Positions 8,460 through 16,328 of a stretch of DNA of 63,712 bases are shown one piece after another (position 1 is the first letter of the stretch; the number at the start of each line of letters is the position of its first letter). A model generated the notes under the pieces. That model was not told the DNA's origin, ran no database searches, and saw only the letters and a program-made list of their open reading frames with translations. The stretch comes from Nevskiales bacterium (GTDB lineage: Bacteria; Pseudomonadota; Gammaproteobacteria; Steroidobacterales; GCA-2729495), in assembly GCA_011526045.1 (NCBI GenBank), contig WYBE01000060.1, positions 1-63,712 of the forward strand, in the 5' to 3' direction. A program made the position numbers and the translations under genes.

Positions 8460-9518
8460 TCAGGTTCCCTCCAGCAGTTCGTCGATGTCGAAGGTCGAGC
8501 GCACTCCCAGGTCGCCGCCGTGCGCGGCGATGAAGGCCTCGGCGCTGCGCCGGCCCTCGTCGCGGAGCATGCAGAGAAAGGCCCATTCGGCGTTCATCTT
8601 CGAAGAGACGCCCAGTTCGACCATGATGTCGCTGGTGATCCGATGGATGCGCATGCGCGCCCACAGCGCGCCTTTCGCGTGCCCCGGATCAGCCGCCTTG
8701 CGCAGCAGCGCCATCATGCGCAGTTCCTTGAGCAGCGGCGAGTTGAAGGAAATCTCGTTCAGGCGGTTCAGTATGTCGCGCGCCGTGCGCGGCGTGCCGG
8801 GACGCTCCACCGGGTTGATCTGCACGAGGATGGTGTCGCTGGCGGTGCACTCGCGCACCAGTGGCGTAATCGTCGGGTTGCCGGAGTACCCGCCGTCCCA
8901 GTACGGGTCGCCGTCGATCTCCACCGCCTGGAACAGCGTGGGCAGGCAGCCCGATGCGAGCAGCGCCTCGGGCGTCAGCTCTGCGTTGCGAAACAGCCGG
9001 GCCCGACCGGTACGCACGTTGGTCGCGGTCACGAAGACCTTGATCGGCGAGGAGCGCAGACGCTCGAAGTCGATGCTCTGCGCCAGGATGTCACGCAACG
9101 GATTCTGCGCGAACATGCCGAGGTCGTAGGGCGAGAAGATGCGCGAAGCGAGGTCCATCGCGACGTACATCGGCGAGTTGTCGAGCGTCCACTCCCCGAG
9201 CAGGATGTCGAGCGGACCACGGCGCAGCGGGCTGAGCAGCGCCGCATCGGATACCCGGTGCCAGAACGCTGCCAGCGCCTCGCGTGCGCCCTCCGCCCCG
9301 CCGGCGGCGTAGCCGTCGGCGAGCACTGCCGCGTTCATCGCCCCGGCCGAAGTACCCGAAATCCCCTCGATCCGCATGCGCGGCTCCTCGAGGGCACGAT
9401 CGAGCACACCCCAGGTGAACGCGCCGTGCGCGCCACCGCCCTGCAGGCCGAAATCGACCAGTACGGGCGCGTCGCGCCGCTCATCGGCGCGGCCGCGCCG
9501 GGTGTCGGAAGCAGTCAT
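8460..9518 (-). CDS. Patatin-like phospholipase
   Basis: Serine acyl hydrolase of 352 residues. The oxyanion loop is GLQGGGAHGAF (about 25-33), the nucleophile Ser57 lies in GISGTSAGAMN, and the dyad Asp208 lies in YWDGGYSGNP. No signal peptide, so a cytoplasmic esterase/phospholipase A-type protein. The order patatin - GntP permease, two bases apart, suggests that the hydrolysis product is the permease substrate or that both serve storage-lipid or membrane turnover. The ATG at 9518 lacks a strong ribosome-binding site, so the exact start is less sure. Confidence 0.9.
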   Translation of the reverse strand: MTASDTRRGRADERRDAPVLVDFGLQGGGAHGAFTWGVLDRALEEPRMRIEGISGTSAGAMNAAVLADGYAAGGAEGAREALAAFWHRVSDAALLSPLRRGPLDILLGEWTLDNSPMYVAMDLASRIFSPYDLGMFAQNPLRDILAQSIDFERLRSSPIKVFVTATNVRTGRARLFRNAELTPEALLASGCLPTLFQAVEIDGDPYWDGGYSGNPTITPLVRECTASDTILVQINPVERPGTPRTARDILNRLNEISFNSPLLKELRMMALLRKAADPGHAKGALWARMRIHRITSDIMVELGVSSKMNAEWAFLCMLRDEGRRSAEAFIAAHGGDLGVRSTFDIDELLEGT

Positions 9519-9820
9519 AGGAACTCGCGGTTAAGTGAAGGAAGGCAGGATGGAAGTGCGGTGAAACCCGCGGCTGGCCGGGACGCAGCGCCGCCAGCGC
9601 GGCCGCGGGCGGCGCGACTGTAGCACCACTGGCTTTGCGCGGTCCATGCCCGGACCTCGCCATCGATGCGCAGCGAACCGACCTCGCGCGGCCCGAATCG
9701 CGTCGTACGCGGGCAACTGGTTATACTCACCGCGACCGGGGCCCGGCTGCTTCCCTCGGCCGGGAACCCCACTCCACGACACCCGATCCGGTTGCCGACG
9801 CACCCGAGGAGTCCATCGCG
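9519..9820. promoter_or_regulatory. Divergent intergenic region with a possible promoter
   Basis: A 302-base gap between the divergent patatin and beta-propeller genes. No gene is visible. TATACT at 9723-9728 is a good -10 candidate for the rightward gene, without a clear -35. GAGGA at 9806-9810 is the ribosome-binding site for the propeller gene. Confidence 0.35.
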
Positions 9821-10963
9821 ATGACCATCGCCCGCCCTGCCTGCCGCGCCACCGTTGCCCTCGCCTCGCTGCTGCTGATGACTGCGGTCCGGGCCCAGAC
9901 GGATGTCGTCTCGGGCGCCAGCCCCGCCGCCCCGGTCGCCGACCGCAGCAAGGAGCTGCCGGTACACCTGATTCCGAACATTCCTCCGGCCGCAGAGGCC
10001 TACTACGCGCCGGACGGCCAGCACCTGATCGCGCAGGTGCGCGACCCGGACGCCCAGCAATCGGGCGACAAGCGCATCGGCAGCGCCCTGACCTACATCT
10101 TCACCGAGGACGGCAAGACCCTGCGGCGGATCAACGACCGCGGCCAGGACGCCTGCTCCTTCTTCTTCCCGGACCAGAAGCGCGTCATCTGGACCTCGAC
10201 GCGGGACAACATGGACATGCCGCTCGGCGACTGGTCCGACCCCGCGAACTACCCGCAGGGCGCCGAGCTCTACACCTCCGACCTCTACGGCAGGAACGTC
10301 AAGCGGCTCACGAACAACCAGTGGTACGACGCCGAGGTCACGGTGTCGCCGAACGGCGAATGGATCGTGTGGACGCGGCAGATCGACGGCAAGACGAACC
10401 TGTGGCGCATGCGCGCGGACGGCAGCGACGAGCAGCAGATCACCTTCGCCGATGACTGGCAGCCCGGCGCACCATTCTTCCTGCCTGACAACGAGACCAT
10501 CATCTTCCAGGCCTGGCGCGAGAGCGAGTACGGCAAGATCACACCGACGCCGATGACAGTGTTCACGATCAAGGCCGATGGCAGCGGCCTGACCCAGCGC
10601 ACCTTCGATCGCGACATGTACTGGGGGCCCGGGCCGGCCGCCGACGGGCGTCATTACCTCTTCACGCGCATCATCGACGGCAACAACTTCGAGCTGTTTC
10701 TCGGTGACCTGGCGGGCGGCGAGCCCCTGCGGCTCACCTACAACCCCGGATTCGACGGCATGAAGTCGTTTTCGAAGGACAGCAGCAAGATGGTGTTCGT
10801 CCGGACCGCGGGCGACAACCCGGCCCTGTATTCCCACGTCATGGACCTGTCGTCGCTGAAGCTCGGCGCAGAGAACTACAAGGGCATCCCCGTGACGCCG
10901 GTACCCCCCAATGCGGTGCTGGTGACCGACTTCGCAAAAACCCAACCAGGAGCAGAACGGTGA
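9821..10963 (+). CDS. Secreted WD40-like (TolB/PD40) beta-propeller protein
   Basis: Periplasmic protein of 380 residues. A signal peptide (to about residue 25, cleavage near VRAQ) precedes five or six PD40-type repeats such as FPDQKRVIWTSTRDN, SPNGEWIVWTRQIDGKTNLWRMRADGSDEQQIT and SKDSSKMVFVRT. TolB-like propellers bind partners or ligands rather than catalyse. The start was chosen at the ATG opening the signal peptide after GAGGA; an upstream in-frame ATG at 9635 lacks a leader. Its stop overlaps the next start (GTGA), so it is translationally coupled to a cupin protein. Ligand unknown. Confidence 0.88.
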   Translation: MTIARPACRATVALASLLLMTAVRAQTDVVSGASPAAPVADRSKELPVHLIPNIPPAAEAYYAPDGQHLIAQVRDPDAQQSGDKRIGSALTYIFTEDGKTLRRINDRGQDACSFFFPDQKRVIWTSTRDNMDMPLGDWSDPANYPQGAELYTSDLYGRNVKRLTNNQWYDAEVTVSPNGEWIVWTRQIDGKTNLWRMRADGSDEQQITFADDWQPGAPFFLPDNETIIFQAWRESEYGKITPTPMTVFTIKADGSGLTQRTFDRDMYWGPGPAADGRHYLFTRIIDGNNFELFLGDLAGGEPLRLTYNPGFDGMKSFSKDSSKMVFVRTAGDNPALYSHVMDLSSLKLGAENYKGIPVTPVPPNAVLVTDFAKTQPGAER

Positions 10964-11358
10964 AAGGCTTCAAATCCAATATAGAGAACGACACGATCGA
11001 GAACGACAATTTCCGCAAGGTGCTCTATACCGGAAAACATCTGCAGCTCGTGCTGATGAGCCTGAAGCCGAAGGAAGAGATCGGCCTGGAAACGCATCAC
11101 GAGAACGACCAGTTCTTCAGGTTCGATGCCGGCAACGGGCGGGTCGAAATCGACGGCAACAGGTACAACGTGAGCGACGGCGACGTCGTGGTGGTGCCGG
11201 CCGGCGCAAAACACAACGTGATCAACACCTCGGCAACCGAAGACCTGAAGCTGTACACGATCTATACCCCGCCGCACCACAAGGATCAGATCGTCAGAAA
11301 GACGAAAGAAGAAGCGGAAGCCAACGACGAAGAATTCGACGGAAAAACGTCCGAGTAA
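10960..11358 (+). CDS. Small cupin-domain protein
   Basis: A 132-residue single-domain cupin starting at GTG 10960, which overlaps the upstream stop by four bases. Cupin motif 1 is seen as GLETHHENDQFFRFDAGNGRVEIDG (metal ligands His-His and Glu/Asp-type) and motif 2 as VVVPAGAKHNVINTS (His). A charged tail rich in Lys and Glu follows. No signal peptide, so it is probably cytoplasmic although coupled to an exported propeller. Cupins of this size are often mannose-6-phosphate isomerase-like or sensor proteins; a specific reaction cannot be named. Confidence 0.85.
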   Translation: MKGFKSNIENDTIENDNFRKVLYTGKHLQLVLMSLKPKEEIGLETHHENDQFFRFDAGNGRVEIDGNRYNVSDGDVVVVPAGAKHNVINTSATEDLKLYTIYTPPHHKDQIVRKTKEEAEANDEEFDGKTSE

Positions 11359-11581
11359 ACGCTGCCGGAGCAGTCGACCACCTGATTTCCGCCGAGGATC
11401 AGGAGTACGCCGGCCTCAGGGTGCTGAGTGTCAGTCGGTTCCTGCCACTGGCCGGGCGGCACCCTATGCGAAGGACGAACGCTGAGCCCAGGCAGGGGTC
11501 GAGTGTGGCACCCGCGTGGCATAATCCGCGGCAAGGCGTATCTGCCCGGACAACGCGACAGACCACAACAGGAGGTCCCTC

Positions 11582-12031
11582 ATGCGCGCGCTTCGTCTGT
11601 TCGTCCTCATCCTGGCCATGTCGATGACCACGGCCGCGTTGGCCGAGACCTTCGATGGCTCCGTACCCCTGGAGTGCACGGCGACGGGCGGTCACGACTG
11701 CCTCCCCGGGAAAGAGCAGTGCGATCGACTCAAGCCCGAAGGCGACCAGAAGCCCGTGCTCGGCATCGACGTCGCCAACAAGACCATCCGCTCGCCCTAC
11801 CGGACCGCGTTGCTCCCGATCCAGCACACGACGACCAACCGCGAGTCGCTCGTGCTCCAGGGCACCGACCTGCAATTCGCCTGGAGCGCGCTCATCAACC
11901 AGACCACCGGGGCCATGACGATCGCCATCGGTGACCGCAAGGGCGCCTATGTCGTGTTCGCACAGTGCCGGGCCGCACCGGCAACCGACGCCGGGCCGGG
12001 CGCGGGCAAACCGCCCGGTGCAACCCGGTGA
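11582..12031 (+). CDS. Small secreted Cys-containing protein (family A, copy 1)
   Basis: Protein of 149 residues with a strong AGGAGGT ribosome site (from 11570) and a signal peptide ending near ALAE at 22. The mature part has Cys in LECTATGGHDCLPGKEQCDRL, then DVANKTIRS, ESLVLQGTDLQFAWSALINQTTGAMTIAIG and VVFAQC. I do not recognise a named family, but the 133-residue product at 32067-32468 has the same plan (three Cys, D.A.K.(I/L)R, L.LQG, G..A...G.A..VFA.C), so the two are paralogues. The stop overlaps the start of the next gene (GTGA). Function unknown; likely periplasmic with disulfides. Confidence 0.82.
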   Translation: MRALRLFVLILAMSMTTAALAETFDGSVPLECTATGGHDCLPGKEQCDRLKPEGDQKPVLGIDVANKTIRSPYRTALLPIQHTTTNRESLVLQGTDLQFAWSALINQTTGAMTIAIGDRKGAYVVFAQCRAAPATDAGPGAGKPPGATR

Positions 12032-12393
12032 CGGCCGAGGTCGCCGGTTTCGACGCGGGAATCGTGACACTGCGCGTGAGTGGCAGACTGACGCAGGCCG
12101 AATTGCGGCTGGCGCAGCAGCAGACCGTCAGCGCGGTCGGCCCACGCGGCCGATTCAATATCCTGGTGCTCGCGGAGCACTTCAACGGCTGGGAAGAGGG
12201 CGGCCAGTGGGAGGACTTCTCCTTCCAGGAGACCCACGACGCGCGCATCGGCCGCATGGCGATCGTCGCCGAGGAGCGCTGGCGCGATCTCGCCTTGCTG
12301 TTCACCTCGAGTGGCCTGCGCCCGTTTCCGATCGAGTTCTTCCCGGCTGCGTCACTCGGCGCAGCCCGCGCGTGGCTGGCGGCGGGTCAATAA
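12028..12393 (+). CDS. SpoIIAA-like (STAS-type) protein
   Basis: About 121 residues from GTG 12028, which overlaps the preceding stop. The sequence reads as an alternating beta/alpha STAS-like fold: GIVTLRVSGRLTQAELRLAQ, then GRFNILVLAEHFNGWEEGG, then HDARIGRMAIVAEERWRDLALLFTSS and a C-terminal AARAWLAAG helix. This matches the SpoIIAA-like family, which is not proven to act as an anti-sigma antagonist. The conserved phosphorylatable Ser of true SpoIIAA is not evident. Its coupling to a secreted Cys protein is odd and its role is unknown. Confidence 0.75.
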   Translation: MTAEVAGFDAGIVTLRVSGRLTQAELRLAQQQTVSAVGPRGRFNILVLAEHFNGWEEGGQWEDFSFQETHDARIGRMAIVAEERWRDLALLFTSSGLRPFPIEFFPAASLGAARAWLAAGQ

Positions 12394-12433
12394 ACGTTAC
12401 GCACCCCGCCCGGCGGCCCCGTACGGGCATAGA

Positions 12434-14068
12434 ATGGCACCGGCCTGCGAGACAGCCGGAGCGCCCGTGCCGACATTGGATGAACACCGCGGCCGCGAAC
12501 TGTTCCGCCCGTTCTTCTGGGTGGACGGGGAATTCCGCGTCCGCGACTGGCCCGAAGCCACCGAGCGCGCGCTCGGCGTGCCCTCCCGGCAGGCGCTCGG
12601 GCGGTTCTGCTGGGAGATCCTCGCCGGCCGGGGTCGTGGGCGGCTGCGGCCGTCCTGTGCACGCTGCCCCGCGGCCAACCCCGCGATGGCAGACGATGCG
12701 TCTCCCGGCACCCACCCGAGCCGCAACTGCGCGGTGCTGCCGATCACCGGCCCGGCGCGCGGCGCGCTGGTGTGGTTCCCACTCTCTTATATAACGGCGG
12801 GCGGCTTTGGCAGCGCGCGCCTGGAGGGGCTGGTGATTCGCGGCGCGCTCGCGGAGCGGCTCGGCTCGGTCGAAAGCGCACTCGAAGGGCTGCGGCGCAT
12901 CTGTGCCGCGGACGACTGCGAATTGTTCCTGCTCGACTCCTTCGGCAAGGAGGTATTCCTGGTCGATTGCGAGGGGCGCGACCGTGACGCCTTCCTCGAA
13001 CGCACGCACATGCCGCTCGGCACCGGCTACCCCGGCACCGTGACGCTCCTGCAGAAACCGCTGTACACCAACCGCGTCCAGAAGGATCGGGTGTTCGTGC
13101 GCGGCGCGATCAAGCAGCGCGGCATCCGCTCATTCATCGGCATGCCGCTGATGGATGGCGGCCGACCGCTCGGCTATATCGGTGTCGGCTGGCGCGACGG
13201 CTCAGTGCCGATCCAGTGGGGCCTGCGGGTGCTCGAGGAGGTCCGGCCCATCATTCCGCTCGCGGTGCCGCGCCGTTTCCTGCCGGTGCGCAGCGCCGAC
13301 ATCCCCTCGGCGCAACTCGCGATCCGCTGCTTCGGCGCCTTCGAGGTCTTCCATGAGGGTCGGCGGCTGCCGCCTGCGGCGTTTCCGCGGCGCAAGGCGC
13401 TGCAACTGCTCAAGCAACTCGTGCTCCGGCGCGGCCTGCCGTTGCACCGCGACCGGCTGGTGGAACTGCTCTGGCCCGACGCCCCGCCGGACGCCGGCGC
13501 CAACCGCCTGCACGGCGTGGTCAACGCCCTGCGCTCTACGCTCGAATCGACCCGCGGACCACGCTGCTCCGGCTACGTCATCTGCCGCGACGATCACTAC
13601 TTCCTCAACGTCGACGCCCCGCAGTCGGTGGACTTGTTCGACTTCCTCGACTTCGTCGCCGGCGCGCGTACCGCGCAGCGCGAAGGCGCCACGGAGCGCG
13701 CGCTCGGAATGCTCGAGGATGCCGTGCGCCTGTACCGCGGCAACCTGTTTGCCGACGACATCCAGGATGAATCGCTGGAGACGCATCGCGTGCGGCTGCG
13801 CCATCTTTACCTCGACGCCGTTCGCGCGCTCGCCGACATCCGCATCCGCTGGGGCCACACCGACGAAGCGATCTGGGCGCTGCGCGCCGCACTCGCCTTC
13901 GAGCCGGTGGCGCTCGACCTCTACGAACTGCTGATCGGCGAACTCACGGCGGCCGGTCGCATCACCGAAGCGCGCCAGCAGTACGAACGCTGCTGCGAGG
14001 CCTTGCGCCGGCAACTCGACATGGAACCACCGGCGCGGATCCGCGCCCTGGAGAAGCGGTTGCACTGA
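12434..14068 (+). CDS. PAS-GAF-SARP (BTAD) transcriptional regulator
   Basis: Regulator of about 544 residues. Residues 15-110 form a PAS-like domain (FFWVDGEFRVRDWPEATERALG) with a Cys cluster FCWEILAGR...CARCP. The middle is GAF-like (CELFLLDSFGKEVFLVDCEG, GTGYPGTVTLLQKPLYTNRVQKD, RSFIGMPLMDGGRPLGYIGVGWRDG). From about 305 it has an OmpR-type winged helix (IRCFGAFEVFHEGRRLPPAAFPRRKALQLLKQLVLRRGLPLHRDRLVELLWPD) and a bacterial transcriptional activation domain with TPR-like helices. SARP-type regulators are commoner in actinobacteria; proteobacterial versions often carry sensors in front. ATG 12434 is the most upstream sensible start; GTG 12469 is possible. Targets unknown. Confidence 0.86.
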   Translation: MAPACETAGAPVPTLDEHRGRELFRPFFWVDGEFRVRDWPEATERALGVPSRQALGRFCWEILAGRGRGRLRPSCARCPAANPAMADDASPGTHPSRNCAVLPITGPARGALVWFPLSYITAGGFGSARLEGLVIRGALAERLGSVESALEGLRRICAADDCELFLLDSFGKEVFLVDCEGRDRDAFLERTHMPLGTGYPGTVTLLQKPLYTNRVQKDRVFVRGAIKQRGIRSFIGMPLMDGGRPLGYIGVGWRDGSVPIQWGLRVLEEVRPIIPLAVPRRFLPVRSADIPSAQLAIRCFGAFEVFHEGRRLPPAAFPRRKALQLLKQLVLRRGLPLHRDRLVELLWPDAPPDAGANRLHGVVNALRSTLESTRGPRCSGYVICRDDHYFLNVDAPQSVDLFDFLDFVAGARTAQREGATERALGMLEDAVRLYRGNLFADDIQDESLETHRVRLRHLYLDAVRALADIRIRWGHTDEAIWALRAALAFEPVALDLYELLIGELTAAGRITEARQQYERCCEALRRQLDMEPPARIRALEKRLH

Positions 14069-14105
14069 GGCGACGGCTGTGCGGCGCGGCTGGAATCGCT
14101 CCCGC

Positions 14106-14885
14106 TCAGCAGAACTGCCGCCGGCGCCGTGCCGCCGGAACGAACAGCAGGCTCACCGCCGCCGCAGCGGCCAGCGCGGGGAACACCAGCAGGAGCATGC
14201 CCCAATCCATGCGCATGGCACCGGTCACCGGGTCGAAGCTCAGGCACCGCAACGGCGTCTGCTGCGGCAACGGGTAGGTCGGAATGAACGTGCCGCGCAA
14301 GGCCGAAACCATCCCCCGCAGCCGCTGGCTGCCGCCGGGACTGACGAGCAGCGCGTCGACGACGCGCCCGCCATCCAGAGCCACCACCAGCGCCGGGTGG
14401 TCGTACTGGCGCGTGACAGGGTCGGGCTGGTACCAGAAATCGAGCGCACCGGCGATACGCGCCACCGCATCGCGCTCGGCTATAGCGAAAGACCAGCCCG
14501 CAGTCCCGAGCAGCCCCAGTGCCGCCGCCTGCGCGCGCACATCGGCGACGGTATCGGCGTCGTCGAAACTGAGTGCGAGCACCCGGTAGTCGGTGCCGAG
14601 GCCACCCACCCCGCGGGCGCTCTCGCGCACCCACTCGAGCAGTGGCACGCACACGCCCGTGCAGCGACGGTAGAAGAACGTCACGAGCAGCGGCTTGCCG
14701 GCCGCGAGTTCTGACAGGCGCATTGACCGGCCATCGGCAAGTCGCAGCGCAATATCCGGCACGCTTCGGCCGGACAGGTGGCTCTCGAAACGCGAAACGC
14801 CGACGGCCGGCGCTGCCGATGCATGCGCCGCCACGGCAAGCGCCAGCACCGAAGCCGCCAGCAACCGTACCAGCCGGCGCCGCAC
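14106..14885 (-). CDS. senC: SCO1/SenC copper chaperone
   Basis: Membrane-tethered thioredoxin-fold protein of 259 residues that delivers copper to the CuA site of heme-copper enzymes. After a signal peptide (cleavage near ASAAP) the copper ligands are Cys75 and Cys79 in RRCTGVCVP and His163 in QYDHPAL. The C-terminus carries an extra hydrophobic helix (about 228-250) and an Arg-rich end. The start is GTG 14885, one base after the stop of the oxidase subunit I gene, so the chaperone is co-translated with its client. It is third in the norS - norY - senC order, which is the basis for the symbol. Confidence 0.9.
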   Translation of the reverse strand: MRRRLVRLLAASVLALAVAAHASAAPAVGVSRFESHLSGRSVPDIALRLADGRSMRLSELAAGKPLLVTFFYRRCTGVCVPLLEWVRESARGVGGLGTDYRVLALSFDDADTVADVRAQAAALGLLGTAGWSFAIAERDAVARIAGALDFWYQPDPVTRQYDHPALVVALDGGRVVDALLVSPGGSQRLRGMVSALRGTFIPTYPLPQQTPLRCLSFDPVTGAMRMDWGMLLLVFPALAAAAAVSLLFVPAARRRRQFC

Positions 14886-14886
14886 C

Positions 14887-16308
14887 TCAGGCCGCCTTGA
14901 CCGCTCTGTACCAGCGCCGCCCGATCTCCGCGAGATACAGCAGGAAACCGAGCAGGAATATCGCCGCGGAGGCGGCGCCGAGGCGCGCCAGTGTCGAGCC
15001 GTAGGCGAGCGTCGCCGGATAGATCGCGAAGCGTCGCGGAATCGACCAGGCGCCGGAGAGATAGAACGCAAGGAAGAAGCCGTAGGCGCCCACGACCAGG
15101 ACGGTCACGAGCAGGCGCTGCCAGGCGAGCCGCTCGGTCATGGCGGCCGTCTGCTGGCACAGGTGGTAGAAGTAACCGACCACCAGCAATACGAGCCCGC
15201 CGAGCATGTACGTGTGGAAGTGCGCCGGCACCCACAGCGTGTTGTGCAGCCGCAGGTTCGCGCTGATCGTCGAGTCGATCACTGCTCCGACACCGCCGAT
15301 TGCCCAGCCCGCCAGCCCGAGGAACATGAGCATGCTCGTCAGGTTCCAGTGCATGCGGGCGCGGTACACCAGCAGTAACGCGCCGAAGATCGTCACCACC
15401 GCGGCCGGAATCGCGCTCGCGTAGGATGCCACCTGCCCCACGTACTGCAGTAGTCCCGGCTGGGCGAAATCCATGTAGAGGTGGTGGAAGTAGGCGACCA
15501 GAATGATCACCAGCACCGCGTTCCAGGACACCACCACGACCTTGTTGGTCTTCCACGGACGCCCGGCATACTCCGGCAACACCTCATAGACGAGCGCAAC
15601 GCCCAGGTACATCGAAAGGTTGACCAGCGTGTGGCCGAAGAAGAACGTCAGGTTCTTCATGAGCAACGCGTCATTCGGCGCTCCGGTGAGGAGTTCCAGG
15701 TAGAACAGCGCGAGTGTGATCACGGCCGCAACGAGCGTCGCGACCGAGGCGATGAGGCTGACGGTGCTGATCAGCACGGACGGCGGCAATACCGGCTCGG
15801 ACCGGCCCGAGAAATAGTGCCAGCCGAGGGCTTCGCCCAGGGTGAATCGCGTGGCGATGGCGCGCAGCAGGTCGAGCGTCCAGACCAGCCAGGTGGCGCC
15901 GAGCACGGTGAGCGACACCAGGTACACGACCGTCGACCAGGCCGGCCACTCGCCCTTGAACGGCAGCGGGTAGAGAAAGTACCAGCCCGCCGCGAAGCGC
16001 CCGGCCAAGATGCACACCAGCAGCAGGATCACCCCGGCCACGGTACCGATCAGCGCAAGACGGCCGACCGCCGGCGAAGGCGCGACGTACTTCTGCAGCA
16101 TGTGGGCCACGCAGGCCATGGATGCCACGTACCAGACACCGGCCATCCCCACGCCGTGCAGGGTCATCATGGCGTAGAACCATGGCTCGAGACCCGGGAG
16201 ACCACCGGACTGCACCGTGCGCATGTAAATACCGAGCACGATCAGGACCGGGAACAGGACGAAAGTAATCGCCATCCAGTACAGCGTCTGCGTGGCAACG
16301 GTGCGCAT
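14887..16308 (-). CDS. norY: Heme-copper oxidase superfamily subunit I, sNOR-type (NorY-like)
   Basis: Integral membrane subunit of 473 residues with about 12 helices. Expected ligands are present: low-spin heme His51 (MTLHGVGM), CuB His226 (FFFGHTLVN), CuB His275/His276 (AYFHHLYMD), and the high/low-spin heme pair His363/His365 (WVPAHFHTYM). The residue four after His226, Tyr in A- and B-type oxygen reductases (GHPEVY), is Asn230, so the cross-linked Tyr-His cofactor cannot form here. With the CuA subunit upstream and SenC downstream, this matches norSY-senC clusters of ammonia oxidisers, proposed as sNOR nitric oxide reductases. An unusual oxygen reductase using a Tyr elsewhere is the alternative. 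Start ATG 16308 follows GGAGGAATCC. Confidence 0.82.
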   Translation of the reverse strand: MRTVATQTLYWMAITFVLFPVLIVLGIYMRTVQSGGLPGLEPWFYAMMTLHGVGMAGVWYVASMACVAHMLQKYVAPSPAVGRLALIGTVAGVILLLVCILAGRFAAGWYFLYPLPFKGEWPAWSTVVYLVSLTVLGATWLVWTLDLLRAIATRFTLGEALGWHYFSGRSEPVLPPSVLISTVSLIASVATLVAAVITLALFYLELLTGAPNDALLMKNLTFFFGHTLVNLSMYLGVALVYEVLPEYAGRPWKTNKVVVVSWNAVLVIILVAYFHHLYMDFAQPGLLQYVGQVASYASAIPAAVVTIFGALLLVYRARMHWNLTSMLMFLGLAGWAIGGVGAVIDSTISANLRLHNTLWVPAHFHTYMLGGLVLLVVGYFYHLCQQTAAMTERLAWQRLLVTVLVVGAYGFFLAFYLSGAWSIPRRFAIYPATLAYGSTLARLGAASAAIFLLGFLLYLAEIGRRWYRAVKAA

Positions 16309-16328
16309 CAGGATTCCTCCAGGCCGGA

